Shown here one piece after another: positions 19,696 through 29,404 of a stretch of DNA of 64,000 nt. The notes under the pieces were generated by a model that searched no databases, was not told the DNA's origin, and was given only the letters and a program-made list of their open reading frames with translations. Source of the stretch: Yersinia enterocolitica. Its GTDB lineage: Bacteria; Pseudomonadota; Gammaproteobacteria; Enterobacterales; Enterobacteriaceae. The translations under genes and the position numbers were made by a program. The number at the start of each line of letters is the position of its first letter. The stretch's first letter is position 1. Location: positions 2,914,001 to 2,978,000 of the forward strand of contig NBTC02000002.1 in the NCBI GenBank assembly GCA_002082245.2, given 5' to 3'.

Positions 19696-21144
19696 CTAGC
19701 TTTGCTTTTCTAACGCCACCTTCGGTTCTGCATCAGCCAACAATTCATAAATTGCCTTACCCACAATTTGCACTGCTCGTTCGATTTCTGCGGTCATTGG
19801 TTTGCTGTAGCTGAGCCGCAGGCAATTGCGGTATTTCCCTGAAGCTGAACTAATAAACCCAGCGGCAACCTGTACCCCCTGTGGTAATAAGCAGCGATTA
19901 AGCCGCAAGCTATCAAATCCATGAGGCAACTCGACCCAGAGCATAAAGCTGCCCTGCGGCCTGCTCAGACAGGTACTCGGTGGAAAGTATTTCATTACCC
20001 AACTGGTCATAATATCGCGGTTACGTTGATATTGGCGGCGCATCCGGCGCAAGTGCTGCATGTAATGCCCTTGCTTGATAAACTCAGCCATCGCCAGTTG
20101 TGGCAACGACGCCACCCGCCCAGCAGAAATATATTTCATGTGCAGCGCTTTCTCTAAATAGCGCCCCGGTGCAATCCAACCAATGCGTAAACCAGGTGCC
20201 ACCGTTTTAGAAAAAGAACTGCACAGCAGTACCCGACCATCATCATCAAATGAGGCAATGGTCGGTGGGCGCGGGTATTGATAAGCCAACCCGCCATATA
20301 CATCATCTTCAATAATCGCCACATCATAGCGCTGAGCTAAGGTCAGTAAAGCCTTTTTGCGTTCGGCCGGCATATTGTAGCCCAGAGGGTTATTGCAGGT
20401 TGGAGTAAGCTGAATCACTTTGATCGGCCATTGATCCAGTGCCATTTCCAATGCCTCCAGACTGATCCCCACCACCGGATCGGTCGGGATCTCAATCACC
20501 TTCATTCCCATCCCTTTCAGGGTTTGCATCGCACCGTGAAAACTGGGGGAATCGATAGCAACAATATCACCGGCCTGACAAACCGCCCCCAATGCGATAG
20601 CCAATGCGCCATGGCAGCCAGAAGTAATAATGATATTTTCAGCCGACTGATGATTACCGCTATCCAGCATCAGCCGGGCAATTTGCTCACGCAAAGCCGG
20701 GGTACCATAAATATTGTCGTACTCCAGCACTTCCTCGCTTTGGTGTAGGCTAATCCGGCTAAGCAATCGACTGAGTATTTTTAGTCCCGGCCCAGACAGG
20801 TCGGGCGAACCGACGCCCAAATGGATAACATTCGCTTGATCGCCCCTGGTCAAAAATGCCAGCGTATTTTCCCACTGTGATACCTCTACCGGCCGCTGGG
20901 CATGGGTGCATGTCGCCGGTAAGGAAGGCAGGTTTGAACTGCAACGCACGAAATAGCCCGATTTCGCGCGCGCTTCAATTAGCAGGCACTCTTCCAACTG
21001 CCGATAAGCCTGCTGGACGGTACTGATACTGACACCATGCTCGTCACTCAATACTCTGACAGAAGGCAGCCGCTCCCCTGCAATATACAGCCCCTCTTTA
21101 ATCCGTTGACTAAGAATATCAGCCAGTTGTTGGTAACGAGTCAT
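19696..21144 (-). CDS. MocR-type regulator: GntR helix-turn-helix fused to an aminotransferase-like domain
   Basis: Predicted PLP-dependent transcription factor of 482 residues. The N-terminal GntR winged helix (about residues 5-70) contains GERLPSVRVLSDEHGVSIST. The remainder is a fold-type I aminotransferase-like domain with TPTCNNPLGYNM, IIEDDVYGGL and the PLP lysine in SSFSKTVAPGLRIGW. Start at ATG 21144 is favoured by AGGTG upstream; an in-frame GTG three codons earlier is possible. MocR regulators often control a neighbouring divergent gene, here the DUF1127 gene 166 bases away, but the target and effector amino compound are unknown. Confidence 0.9.
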   Translation of the reverse strand: MTRYQQLADILSQRIKEGLYIAGERLPSVRVLSDEHGVSISTVQQAYRQLEECLLIEARAKSGYFVRCSSNLPSLPATCTHAQRPVEVSQWENTLAFLTRGDQANVIHLGVGSPDLSGPGLKILSRLLSRISLHQSEEVLEYDNIYGTPALREQIARLMLDSGNHQSAENIIITSGCHGALAIALGAVCQAGDIVAIDSPSFHGAMQTLKGMGMKVIEIPTDPVVGISLEALEMALDQWPIKVIQLTPTCNNPLGYNMPAERKKALLTLAQRYDVAIIEDDVYGGLAYQYPRPPTIASFDDDGRVLLCSSFSKTVAPGLRIGWIAPGRYLEKALHMKYISAGRVASLPQLAMAEFIKQGHYMQHLRRMRRQYQRNRDIMTSWVMKYFPPSTCLSRPQGSFMLWVELPHGFDSLRLNRCLLPQGVQVAAGFISSASGKYRNCLRLSYSKPMTAEIERAVQIVGKAIYELLADAEPKVALEKQS

Positions 21145-21310
21145 TGATATCACCTGATAAATTGAGTGGGACCAGTACAGATGGCGCTTATTTGTACCAT
21201 TCAGTTTATATATCGCATATCTGTATGGAAATAATAGTCCCCATTTGCATCTGTAATGTTTTTCGCCAAAGTTTCATGCTAGTGGCTCACCTAATGACGG
21301 GGAGTCGATG

Positions 21311-21550
21311 ATGAATAATATAATTGAAGATCAAATAGATGAATGTTGTTCGTCGGCTGCTCGAGCAACGAAAAGCCGCCACAATATTTTTATTCAAGTG
21401 TGGCTGAAAGCATACAGATACCTATACCAGTGCAATGAACGACGTAAAACCGCGAATACACTGTCAAGATTGAATTCAGATCAATTAAAGGATATTGGCC
21501 TAAGCCGGGATGATATCAAACGGGATTACAGCCGCCCGTTCTGGCGCTGA
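21311..21550 (+). CDS. DUF1127 (YjiS-like) small protein
   Basis: A 79-residue basic protein. Its C-terminal half NTLSRLNSDQLKDIGLSRDD is the DUF1127 signature, usually found in proteins of about 40-80 residues. Some DUF1127 members in alpha-proteobacteria bind RNA and affect phosphate and carbon metabolism; the function of enterobacterial ones is unclear. A GGGGAG site lies six bases before ATG 21311 (an adjacent ATG at 21308 is too close). It is divergent from the MocR gene and convergent with foxA. Confidence 0.8.
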   Translation: MNNIIEDQIDECCSSAARATKSRHNIFIQVWLKAYRYLYQCNERRKTANTLSRLNSDQLKDIGLSRDDIKRDYSRPFWR

Positions 21551-21592
21551 GTTAGGGTTCTCATGGCAGTAAATAAGCTTAAAGCTGAATAG

Positions 21593-21626
21593 ACTGGCTT
21601 CGGTGTAATACCGTACCGAAGCCAGT
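21593..21626. terminator. Bidirectional terminator between the DUF1127 gene and foxA
   Basis: A perfect 12-bp stem ACTGGCTTCGGT/ACCGAAGCCAGT with a ten-base loop lies between two convergent genes. It is followed by short T-containing tails on both strands, so it can serve both genes. Confidence 0.75.
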
Positions 21627-21634
21627 ATTATTAG

Positions 21635-23767
21635 TTAGAAATCATAACCGACGGTTGCCAGCACTGAGCGCTCAGCACCCCAGTAGCAATAAGAGGTGTT
21701 GTAACAGGCTGCGACGTATTTTTTGTCGGCGATATTATTCACATTCAATTGAACAAATGCCCCTTTCAACGACGCAGCCCAAGTGCCTAAATCAGCACGG
21801 ACAGAGGCATCGCCCAGTGTATAAGAGGGTACGCGCAAAGTATTAGCATCATCAGCCCACTGCTTGCCAATATAGCGGATACCCGCACCAATATTGATGC
21901 CGTAACCTGCCTCATATTGCGCCCACAGTGATGCCATATTTGACGGTGCTAACACCGGTGTATTGCCATCATTACCATCAATAGCATCTTTGAATTTCAC
22001 CCGATTATAGGTATAGCCCGCAATCACACTTAACCGGTCATTAACCTGGCTTCTGGCCTCCAATTCCAACCCCTGTGAATTAACTTTACCGGCTGGTACA
22101 AAATAGGTCGCCGGCACGGCACGGTTTGCCACATCATTTTGTGTCAGGTCATATAAAGCGGCGGAATAGAGTGAAGTGCTGCCCGGCGGCTGATATTTGA
22201 TACCGACTTCATACTGCTCGCTGGTCATCGGTTTCAATAAGTTTTGTTGTGCATCCGGGAACAGACTTGGCGTGATGGCCTGGCTGTAGCTGACATAGGG
22301 TGAAATGCCGCTGTCGAAGCTATACAGTAATGCCGCGCGCCCACTGGCATGTTTATCGGTGCGTTCATCGGTACTATTGGCAGTCTTATTAATGTTTTCA
22401 GTTTTCATCCGGTCATAACGACCTGATAGATTCAGGTGCCAATTATCCAGCGTCATTTCATCTTGCAAATAGATGCCACTCTGTTCATAGCGGCGGTTTA
22501 AATAGGAGGTGTTGATGCCCGGAGTGGTCAACAGATAATCGCTATAAAGCGTGCTCCCCGCCGAAATACCGGTGTAAGGGTTCAGTGTGGTCGCAAAAGC
22601 GCTGTCGCTGCGCAGATTATTGCTGAACTTCTGGAAATCAAAGCCCAGCATCACTTTATGTTCAACTGCGGCGGTAGCAAAATCAGCACCCAGTTGGTTA
22701 TCAATAGCAAACGCGTTGAGCGAGGAGTCCTCACCGGAATAATAGCGATTCATCAGAGTGCGATCGCTATTCCATCCTCCCTGATAAACCTGTTCTAACT
22801 GAGTATTGGAATGGGTGTAACTGGCATTCTGGCGGAATGACCAAACATCATCAAATTTATGTGAAAATTCATAGCTATAGATTTGCTGCCAACGTTTAAA
22901 TACATTGTGGTTACTTTCGCCATCAAAGAAGCCACGGCTTAATTTCTGCCCATAGATGCTACCATCAGCCGGCACCGAACTGTGGTAACCACCAGAAGGG
23001 TCTTTTTGCAAATTAGCCCGCAATAACAAAGAGGTATTCTCATCCGGCTGCCACAACAATGAGGGTGCGATGGCATAGCGTTCTTCACGCTGATGGTCGT
23101 ACATGGTGTCACTGTTACGGGTAATCCCGGTGAGACGAAACGCCCAATGCTCGGATATAGCATCGGTATAATCAAAGGCAACCGCTTGTGTATTGTTATT
23201 ACCGGCCGTCAGGCGGAAATGGCCTTCAGAAGTAAACTGTGGGCGTTTAGATGTCATCATCACCACACCACCGGGGATACTCTGACCATACAGTGCCGAA
23301 GAGGGGCCTTTGATGACATCAATGCGCTCCAGGAACCACGGGTCTACTTGCAACACGTTAAAGCTGCCGCCGTCACTGAGTAAGCGCAGACCATCGAGGA
23401 AGGTATTGTTCACATCACCGCCATGGAAACCCCGCAGTGCGATGGTGTCATAGCGGTTGGCTCCGCCGGAAAAACCGGTGAACACGCCAGGAGTGTAATT
23501 CAGCGCCTGATTAATCGTAGCGACATTTTGGTCATCCATCTGCTGACGCGTCACCACCGATACCGCCTGGGCGGTAAGAATTAAGGGTTGATCAGTTTTA
23601 GTCGCCCCTTTGGTGGTTATCGCGGTGTAGCCCGAGGTCGGGAGATCAGCAGCATTACCTGCTTTGGCCGTGACTTCTATCGTATCTTCAGCCAGCGAAG
23701 CGAAAGGAATACACATCGCCAATGAACATAAAATAGCAGAACGCTTTATGACAAAAACCGAAAACAT
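21635..23767 (-). CDS. foxA: TonB-dependent ferrioxamine receptor FoxA
   Basis: Outer-membrane receptor for ferrioxamine-type siderophores. The 710-residue length and near-continuous sequence agree with my memory of Y. enterocolitica FoxA. The signal peptide spans the first 26 residues or so (ILCSLAMCIPFASLAED), then the TonB box DTIEVTA, the plug (TINQALNYTPGVFTGFSGGA, IKGPSSALYGQSIPGG), and a barrel ending in VGYDF with terminal Phe. ATG 23767 is chosen because GGGGAAG lies just upstream and the signal peptide begins there; the longer in-frame ORF to 23842 adds a non-signal-like stretch. A Fur box lies 151 bases upstream. Confidence 0.94.
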   Translation of the reverse strand: MFSVFVIKRSAILCSLAMCIPFASLAEDTIEVTAKAGNAADLPTSGYTAITTKGATKTDQPLILTAQAVSVVTRQQMDDQNVATINQALNYTPGVFTGFSGGANRYDTIALRGFHGGDVNNTFLDGLRLLSDGGSFNVLQVDPWFLERIDVIKGPSSALYGQSIPGGVVMMTSKRPQFTSEGHFRLTAGNNNTQAVAFDYTDAISEHWAFRLTGITRNSDTMYDHQREERYAIAPSLLWQPDENTSLLLRANLQKDPSGGYHSSVPADGSIYGQKLSRGFFDGESNHNVFKRWQQIYSYEFSHKFDDVWSFRQNASYTHSNTQLEQVYQGGWNSDRTLMNRYYSGEDSSLNAFAIDNQLGADFATAAVEHKVMLGFDFQKFSNNLRSDSAFATTLNPYTGISAGSTLYSDYLLTTPGINTSYLNRRYEQSGIYLQDEMTLDNWHLNLSGRYDRMKTENINKTANSTDERTDKHASGRAALLYSFDSGISPYVSYSQAITPSLFPDAQQNLLKPMTSEQYEVGIKYQPPGSTSLYSAALYDLTQNDVANRAVPATYFVPAGKVNSQGLELEARSQVNDRLSVIAGYTYNRVKFKDAIDGNDGNTPVLAPSNMASLWAQYEAGYGINIGAGIRYIGKQWADDANTLRVPSYTLGDASVRADLGTWAASLKGAFVQLNVNNIADKKYVAACYNTSYCYWGAERSVLATVGYDF

Positions 23768-23917
23768 AGTTATCTTCCCCAGATAATTAGGCATATAAAA
23801 TAGATGGTTATAATCAGCATCCATTGCTATTTCACAGCGCAATAATATTGCCTGCGTGCCACATATCGTGGGTCCATAAGTTCAGCGCACAATCTATTAA
23901 ATGAGAGTGTTAATTTC

Positions 23918-23942
23918 AATGATAATTATTATCTTTATCATT
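23918..23942. promoter_or_regulatory. Fur box upstream of foxA
   Basis: AATGATAATTATTATC followed by TTTATCATT is a strong match to the Fur consensus of repeated GATAAT hexamers. It lies between foxA (minus) and the MscS-family gene (plus) and most likely represses foxA under iron-replete conditions. Confidence 0.8.
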
Positions 23943-24083
23943 TGAGTGAGGGGAGTAATTATCGGAGTAAGATTATTCCGTAAGGTGCAGAATGTGCCAC
24001 AATGGCGGTCAGGCTGGCTTTAACAGCACACCTATCGGATTTTTGGGTTAATTGTGGCACTCACTTTCAGGCTGATCGGTTTT

Positions 24084-26513
24084 ATGAAAAAGATTGGGTA
24101 CGTTGTTGCACGTAGAAACTATCCGCTGCTGTGGCTGCTGCTAACGCTTATTTTTGCGTCAATATCAGGTACCAGCGTTGCCGCCATAGCATCAGATGCT
24201 ACGGCTGAAAACAGTGAGGTGCCAGTAAAACCGGCAGTATCAGTACAACTGATTAGCCTACAAAAACAGTTGGATAAGCTGAAACAGAGTGTCTCTGCCA
24301 GTACCTCCGATAACCAGTTGAGTGTGCTAAACGAGACCGCACTGGCACTGGCGCGTGATGCTGATATCTTGATAGCCGACCTGAAGCCCAAGCGGGAACA
24401 ACTGCAAACACAGTTGGAGGTTTTAGGCCCGTTACCTGCCGCCGGAGCATTGGCAGAGACCCCAGTAGTCGCCCAGCAGCGGCGGATATTGAATACCCGT
24501 AAAATCCAGTTAGATGGCCAGAATGATCAGGCCCAAGCTATCAAAACCAACGCGGAAAACCTGGCAACACAGATCATCGCGTTACGGCGCACCGCGTTGA
24601 AATCACAAATTGCCTTAAATTCTGGCAGCATTTTGGGTGCGAACTTCTGGGCACCGATCGTCAATCCCAATGTTGACGATGACCGCCGACTGAAAGATTT
24701 TACCCAAGAGCTGGCCGATGCCTGGAGCGCCGCCTGGGAACCCGAATGGCGTTTCGGCACCACGATGTATCTGCTGCTAGCACTCTTAATCAGCATATTT
24801 GGTTTTAAATTTCTCGATGTGCTGACCGCCTGGTTTTGTACCAAATGCTTACCACCAGGCCCGCTACGCCGCAGCTTTATGGCCTCAGCCACCACGCTTT
24901 GTACGGTGTTGATCACCGTCACAGTGGCGCAATGTATCACTCAAACCTTTACTCGCACGCCGGATGTCTCACAGGTAGTGATGGATTTTGCGCTGGCATT
25001 TGTTCAGCTCATGTTCTTCTCCGCTTTAATCGCGGGCCTTGGGCGGGCATTTTTATCCAACCAACGCCCCTCATGGCGGTTACCTGCCATCGCTGATGAA
25101 GTGGCCACATCACTGAGACTATTCCCCCCTCTGCTAGCCAGTTGCATCATGATTTTTGGTGCCCTTGATCAGATGAACAATATGATCAATATCAGTGTGT
25201 CTGGGGCAATTTTTAGTAATGGTATTTCGGCGCTGCTGGTGGCGCTTACTGCGGCGATTATTCCGTTACGTGCTAATCGGGTACGGCGTAATCTGGTGGT
25301 AAATGGCGAAAAACCTGAAGCCTATTCCACGCTAGCGGGATTGATTCATTTCGCCATCGGCATTACGGCAATAGCCATATTACTGTCATTGTTAGTCGGT
25401 TATATCGCACTGGCGAAATTCTTAAGTTACAAGTTGGTGTGGAGCTGTCTGGTCATCGCCTGTTTATATTTATTAGTTCATCTGTGTGTTGATTTGGCGG
25501 AAAGCATTTTCTCGCCCACCAGCAGCGCCGGTAAAGCCATTAAGCAATCACTGAATATTGATGACCGCCATTTAGCCCAGGCCGCAACGTTACTCTCCGC
25601 CTCCAGCAAAGTACTGCTGATATTGTTGGCTATTATCGCATTACTTAATGGCACCTTTGGTTCCACTACCCCGATTTCACTACTGCAAAAAGCGGTAGAG
25701 TTATTAAGTGGCGAAGGTCTGGAAAAATTAAATATTGTTCCCACTAACTTATTTAATGCGCTGGTTTGCTTACTGGTCGGTTTATACGTGCTCAAAGCCG
25801 CACGGCGTTGGCTGAATAATGAGTTCTTGCCACAAACCCAGATGGATTCCGGTATAAAGACCTCGGCGGTAACGCTTTTCAGTAACATCGGTTACGTGCT
25901 GGTGATTCTACTGACCTTATCGGTACTGGGTATCCAATGGAATAAATTAGCCTGGATTGTCAGTGCACTGTCGGTGGGTATCGGCTTTGGCTTGCAGGAG
26001 ATTGTGAAAAACTTTATTTCCGGCATTATTTTGCTGACCGAACGGCCAGTCAAAGTGGGGGATTTGATCAGTATCAGTGGGGTTGAAGGGGACATTCGCC
26101 GCATCAATGTTCGCGCTACTGAGATCCAACTCAGTGACCGCTCAACAGTTATTGTCCCGAACTCCCAATTGATTTCGCAGAATGTGCGTAACGCCACCAT
26201 GGCTAATGCTCAAGGGGTGGTGACCATTGCCCTGACCTTCCCACTGGATTTGGATGTTGAACTGGCACAGGCACTGTTGATAGAAGCTTATGAAGAACAC
26301 GAGTCGATACTTGATACCCCGGCTCCATCAGTGAAATTCAGTCAGTTAAGCCCGGACGGTATTGTCCTCAGTGTGACCGGTCTAGTCCCCAGTCCACGAA
26401 TGGTCAGTAATACCAAAAGCTCTTTGTTATTCAGCATATTAAAACGGCTTAGGGCCGCAGGCGTGTCTCTTGCGGTGGCAACACCCAGCAAAACCGCAAC
26501 TGAGTTGAACTAA
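24084..26513 (+). CDS. MscS-family mechanosensitive channel with DUF3772-type periplasmic domain
   Basis: Large inner-membrane channel (809 residues) predicted to open under membrane tension. A signal/anchor segment (about residues 12-36) precedes a periplasmic coiled-coil region rich in Gln/Leu (about 50-190). Some ten or eleven membrane helices follow, then the MscS core: pore-lining helix and beta domain seen as GIGFGLQEIVKNFISG, LTERPVKVGD, TVIVPNSQLIS. The size lies between MscS (286) and MscK/MscM (over 1,100). The start is uncertain between GTG 24054 and ATG 24084; neither has a clear ribosome binding site, and the ATG gives a conventional basic start. Confidence 0.88.
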   Translation: MKKIGYVVARRNYPLLWLLLTLIFASISGTSVAAIASDATAENSEVPVKPAVSVQLISLQKQLDKLKQSVSASTSDNQLSVLNETALALARDADILIADLKPKREQLQTQLEVLGPLPAAGALAETPVVAQQRRILNTRKIQLDGQNDQAQAIKTNAENLATQIIALRRTALKSQIALNSGSILGANFWAPIVNPNVDDDRRLKDFTQELADAWSAAWEPEWRFGTTMYLLLALLISIFGFKFLDVLTAWFCTKCLPPGPLRRSFMASATTLCTVLITVTVAQCITQTFTRTPDVSQVVMDFALAFVQLMFFSALIAGLGRAFLSNQRPSWRLPAIADEVATSLRLFPPLLASCIMIFGALDQMNNMINISVSGAIFSNGISALLVALTAAIIPLRANRVRRNLVVNGEKPEAYSTLAGLIHFAIGITAIAILLSLLVGYIALAKFLSYKLVWSCLVIACLYLLVHLCVDLAESIFSPTSSAGKAIKQSLNIDDRHLAQAATLLSASSKVLLILLAIIALLNGTFGSTTPISLLQKAVELLSGEGLEKLNIVPTNLFNALVCLLVGLYVLKAARRWLNNEFLPQTQMDSGIKTSAVTLFSNIGYVLVILLTLSVLGIQWNKLAWIVSALSVGIGFGLQEIVKNFISGIILLTERPVKVGDLISISGVEGDIRRINVRATEIQLSDRSTVIVPNSQLISQNVRNATMANAQGVVTIALTFPLDLDVELAQALLIEAYEEHESILDTPAPSVKFSQLSPDGIVLSVTGLVPSPRMVSNTKSSLLFSILKRLRAAGVSLAVATPSKTATELN

Positions 26514-26673
26514 TCGGGTAGACCATGAATATTATTAATAACAATAATGCTCATGGCCACCTAATCACTTATTTCGCCTCACTCAAACTAAACATTTTCA
26601 GATTACACCCCGGCCACTGAGCAGATAAGGCATTAACCCCAAAGGAAAAATCAGAGCCATAGACTTACTTATC

Positions 26674-26928
26674 TCAGCGCTGAATCAAATAACGAATCGT
26701 AGGGCCGTCCTGCTGAATATCCAGCACGGTATAGCCGTAGTTTCGCGCATCCAATGGGATATTATTAATCGATTGCGGACAGTCGCTGATCACTTCCAGA
26801 ATTTCGCCCGGCTTCAGTTGCGGCATGGCTTCTAGCGTCGCCACCGCGGGATATGGGCACGGTTCACCCACCATATCTAAGCGGTAATCAGGTACGATGA
26901 CGGTCGTTGTCGATGAGGAATGACTCAT
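26674..26928 (-). CDS. yedF: TusA-family sulfurtransferase-like protein YedF
   Basis: An 84-residue SirA/TusA-fold protein. It contains DMVGEPCPYPAVATLEAMP, whose CPxP motif carries the reactive cysteine, and C-terminal YTVLDIQQDGPTIRYLIQR, almost identical to E. coli YedF. It is partnered with a YedE membrane transporter with which it overlaps by ATGA. The pair has been linked to selenium and thiosulfate-type sulfur handling; the exact in vivo role is not settled. Confidence 0.93.
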   Translation of the reverse strand: MSHSSSTTTVIVPDYRLDMVGEPCPYPAVATLEAMPQLKPGEILEVISDCPQSINNIPLDARNYGYTVLDIQQDGPTIRYLIQR

Positions 26929-28139
26929 AGTAGCTCCTTAGCCAGAACGGATGTGGCCGCTTTCTGTTTACGGAAGAAACGTTTTTCCCACCACAGCATG
27001 GCAGCAAAGGCAATGGCTAACATCAGGTAAGTCACCAACAATCCGCCTATTGGCCCGAAGATCTGCAACAAGTTCACCTTGTCATAATTGGTCGCCAAAG
27101 CAGGGGCGAAATCATCCCAATAATAGGCCAAAATGGTCGCGCCGATAATGTTACCCAGCCCCACCCACCAATAATGAATCTGCCCTTCGACCGCGCGATA
27201 CATCCAGCCGGTTTCACAGCCTCCGGCCAGCACGATACCGAAGCCAAACAGCAAACCGCCAATCACCGCGTTCGGCCCGGCCCACAAAATCTTAGGTGCT
27301 ACCCCCAGTTGGACATAACTGAAAATACCAATCGCACTGACCGCCATCCCAAGAATAATGGCCTTTGCCATGTGAGTACGCCCGGTTATCCACAAGTCAC
27401 GGAACGCAGAGGTAAAACAAATTTGCGCACGTTCAATCAGCAAGCCAAAACCAATACCGCACAACATGGCGATGCCCAGTTTTGGGTGACGGAACAGCTC
27501 AATCAACGACCAGCTTAGTGCCAGAACAAACACCACCATACCAAGACGAAAACGGCGTGCGGCGCGGGCCGGATGCTGCGTCAAGGGCGATGCAGCCGTC
27601 ACTTTTTGTAACTTTACCGGAATGCGAAACAGAGGTAACAGCGTAAATTTGGCACCAAAGTAGGAGCCGGCCGCCGTCGCAAGGGCAAAGAACCAGGCAT
27701 GTAGTGAAAACTGTGGAATCCCGGTAAAGAAAGCCGCCAAATTGCAGCCCATCGCCAGACGCGCACCAAAACCCGCAATAATGCCGCCAACCAGCGCTTG
27801 TGCGATGCGAATACCGTGTTGAGGCTTGCGCAACTTAACGTTGTTAGCCCACAGAGCCGCCGCGATACATCCGGCAAACATGCCGATAATCATCATGCCA
27901 TCAATACGATCTAACGGCGTCCCCTCCAATCCGATAACTTTAAAGTAACCCCACTCTTGCGGATGCGCGCCAAACAACTGCATGAGGTGGCCTCCCCAGC
28001 GGGTAAACTCGCCAGTCACCGCCCAGAAGGTACCAGTTAAGCCGAAGTAATAAGTCGATAAGATACCAGCAGCAATGACCGCTGGTAGTGGCGCCCAAAA
28101 GCGCACCAGATATTGAGATTTAAATACTTGCCAGCTCAC
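26925..28139 (-). CDS. yedE: YedE-type selenium/sulfur membrane transporter
   Basis: A 404-residue inner-membrane protein of the YeeE/YedE family with about ten hydrophobic segments. It closely matches E. coli YedE (401 residues) along its length. Two cysteine motifs important in the family are present: GARLAMGCNLAAFF and VLAGGCETGWMYR. It is translationally coupled to yedF. This is the last ordinary gene before the secretion-system cluster. Confidence 0.93.
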   Translation of the reverse strand: MSWQVFKSQYLVRFWAPLPAVIAAGILSTYYFGLTGTFWAVTGEFTRWGGHLMQLFGAHPQEWGYFKVIGLEGTPLDRIDGMMIIGMFAGCIAAALWANNVKLRKPQHGIRIAQALVGGIIAGFGARLAMGCNLAAFFTGIPQFSLHAWFFALATAAGSYFGAKFTLLPLFRIPVKLQKVTAASPLTQHPARAARRFRLGMVVFVLALSWSLIELFRHPKLGIAMLCGIGFGLLIERAQICFTSAFRDLWITGRTHMAKAIILGMAVSAIGIFSYVQLGVAPKILWAGPNAVIGGLLFGFGIVLAGGCETGWMYRAVEGQIHYWWVGLGNIIGATILAYYWDDFAPALATNYDKVNLLQIFGPIGGLLVTYLMLAIAFAAMLWWEKRFFRKQKAATSVLAKELL

Positions 28140-28318
28140 ACTGATACCTCCAAATAGATACAGTCACTTGCGATATCAAGACTATTCGCGGCGACGATAA
28201 AATAGACCTAGATATAATAAGCCAATTATCCATTCAATGAAGTATGTTGTGACGTAAGTTAGATGTTAATCAAAGGTTACGTCAGTAACAGTGCCGGAGA
28301 GGCAGGAAACATCCACGA

Positions 28319-29404
28319 TCAGCTATCTTCACCCGCTGGCAGCTGGTAATCCAATGCCAATGCCAAGCGCAGGATAGCCGCCACCGGCTCGAAGAATTGC
28401 TCTGGTATGGTATCGCCACAGGCTACATCGCGGTGTAATGCCCGTGCCAGCGCAATATTTTCCACCACCGGGATACCCTGCTCCTCTGCTAATGCAATGA
28501 TCAGCCCGGCCTGTTCGCCATGACCCTTTTCAATCACTACGGGCAAGGGTGCATCATCAGCGTGATAAAACAGGCAAACCGCAAAATGGGTGGGATTACG
28601 GACCACTGCTGTAGAGCGTCTGACGTTTTTTGCGAAACTGCCACTTTGCACTTCATGCTGTAACTGTCGGCGTTTCTGCTTGATGTGTGGGTCTCCGTTG
28701 CTGTCTTTATGTTCCCGCTTGATTTCTTCCAGAGACATTTTGAGTTGTTTCATGGTGTTATAGCGTTGAAAGGCATAATCCATCAAAGAGAAAACCACAT
28801 AACAGGCAACCAGAGCACCCAGTAGCCAGCTCATTAATGTGGCAAAGACGGGGATCGCACAGCGACTTCCGCAGTAAGCCAGATAACCAAAAGAAACCGC
28901 ATAGTGCAGCAATAAATAGCCGAAAATCAGTGTGAGCACCCCTACTTTCAATAATGACTTGGTCAGTTCAAACACACTGCGCAGTGAGAATAGTTGTTTG
29001 GCATTATTGATTGGATTGATATGTTCGCCTTTAAACTCTACCGCTTTGGTTGCCAATAACGGCCCGATTTGCGCGATACCGGCCAGAATGGTGACTAAAA
29101 TCAGCGCACCGCCTAATATCCCCATAATATGAATAAGTACTGCCATGCACTCCGCACCAATGCGGGCCAGTGCCATGGCCAACGGTTGTTGTAATTGGCT
29201 GATGGAGCTACGGATAAGTACTATGGCCTGATCGACCAACGTGTAGCCTGTCAGGAGAAAGTAAACCACCAGCACCACTAACTGGGCGCCGGAGGTTATC
29301 TCAACACTTTTAATCACCTGCCCTTTCTCCCTGGCTTCCTTCAGGCGTTTCGCGGTAGGTTTTTCATTCTTTTCACTGCTCTCACCCCCCATCAGCAGCC
29401 CCAT
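28319..29404 (-). CDS. ssaU: T3SS export-gate switch protein SsaU (SctU)
   Basis: Inner-membrane component that switches export specificity from early to later substrates by self-cleavage. The 361-residue protein has four transmembrane helices (about residues 40-230) and a cytoplasmic domain with the autocleavage motif NPTH (N270 to H273). EKPTAKRLKEAREKGQVIKS near the N-terminus is the FlhB/SctU signature. The start at 29404 overlaps ssaT; the ATG at 29392 is an alternative. It is the last gene of the apparatus operon. Confidence 0.95.
   Translation of the reverse strand: MGLLMGGESSEKNEKPTAKRLKEAREKGQVIKSVEITSGAQLVVLVVYFLLTGYTLVDQAIVLIRSSISQLQQPLAMALARIGAECMAVLIHIMGILGGALILVTILAGIAQIGPLLATKAVEFKGEHINPINNAKQLFSLRSVFELTKSLLKVGVLTLIFGYLLLHYAVSFGYLAYCGSRCAIPVFATLMSWLLGALVACYVVFSLMDYAFQRYNTMKQLKMSLEEIKREHKDSNGDPHIKQKRRQLQHEVQSGSFAKNVRRSTAVVRNPTHFAVCLFYHADDAPLPVVIEKGHGEQAGLIIALAEEQGIPVVENIALARALHRDVACGDTIPEQFFEPVAAILRLALALDYQLPAGEDS

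Noticed and set aside
26522..26557. AT-rich imperfect hairpin after the MscS-family gene
   Set aside because: The stem (CCATGA/TCATGG plus ATTATT/AATAAT) has an internal mismatch and no T-run; too weak to call a terminator.
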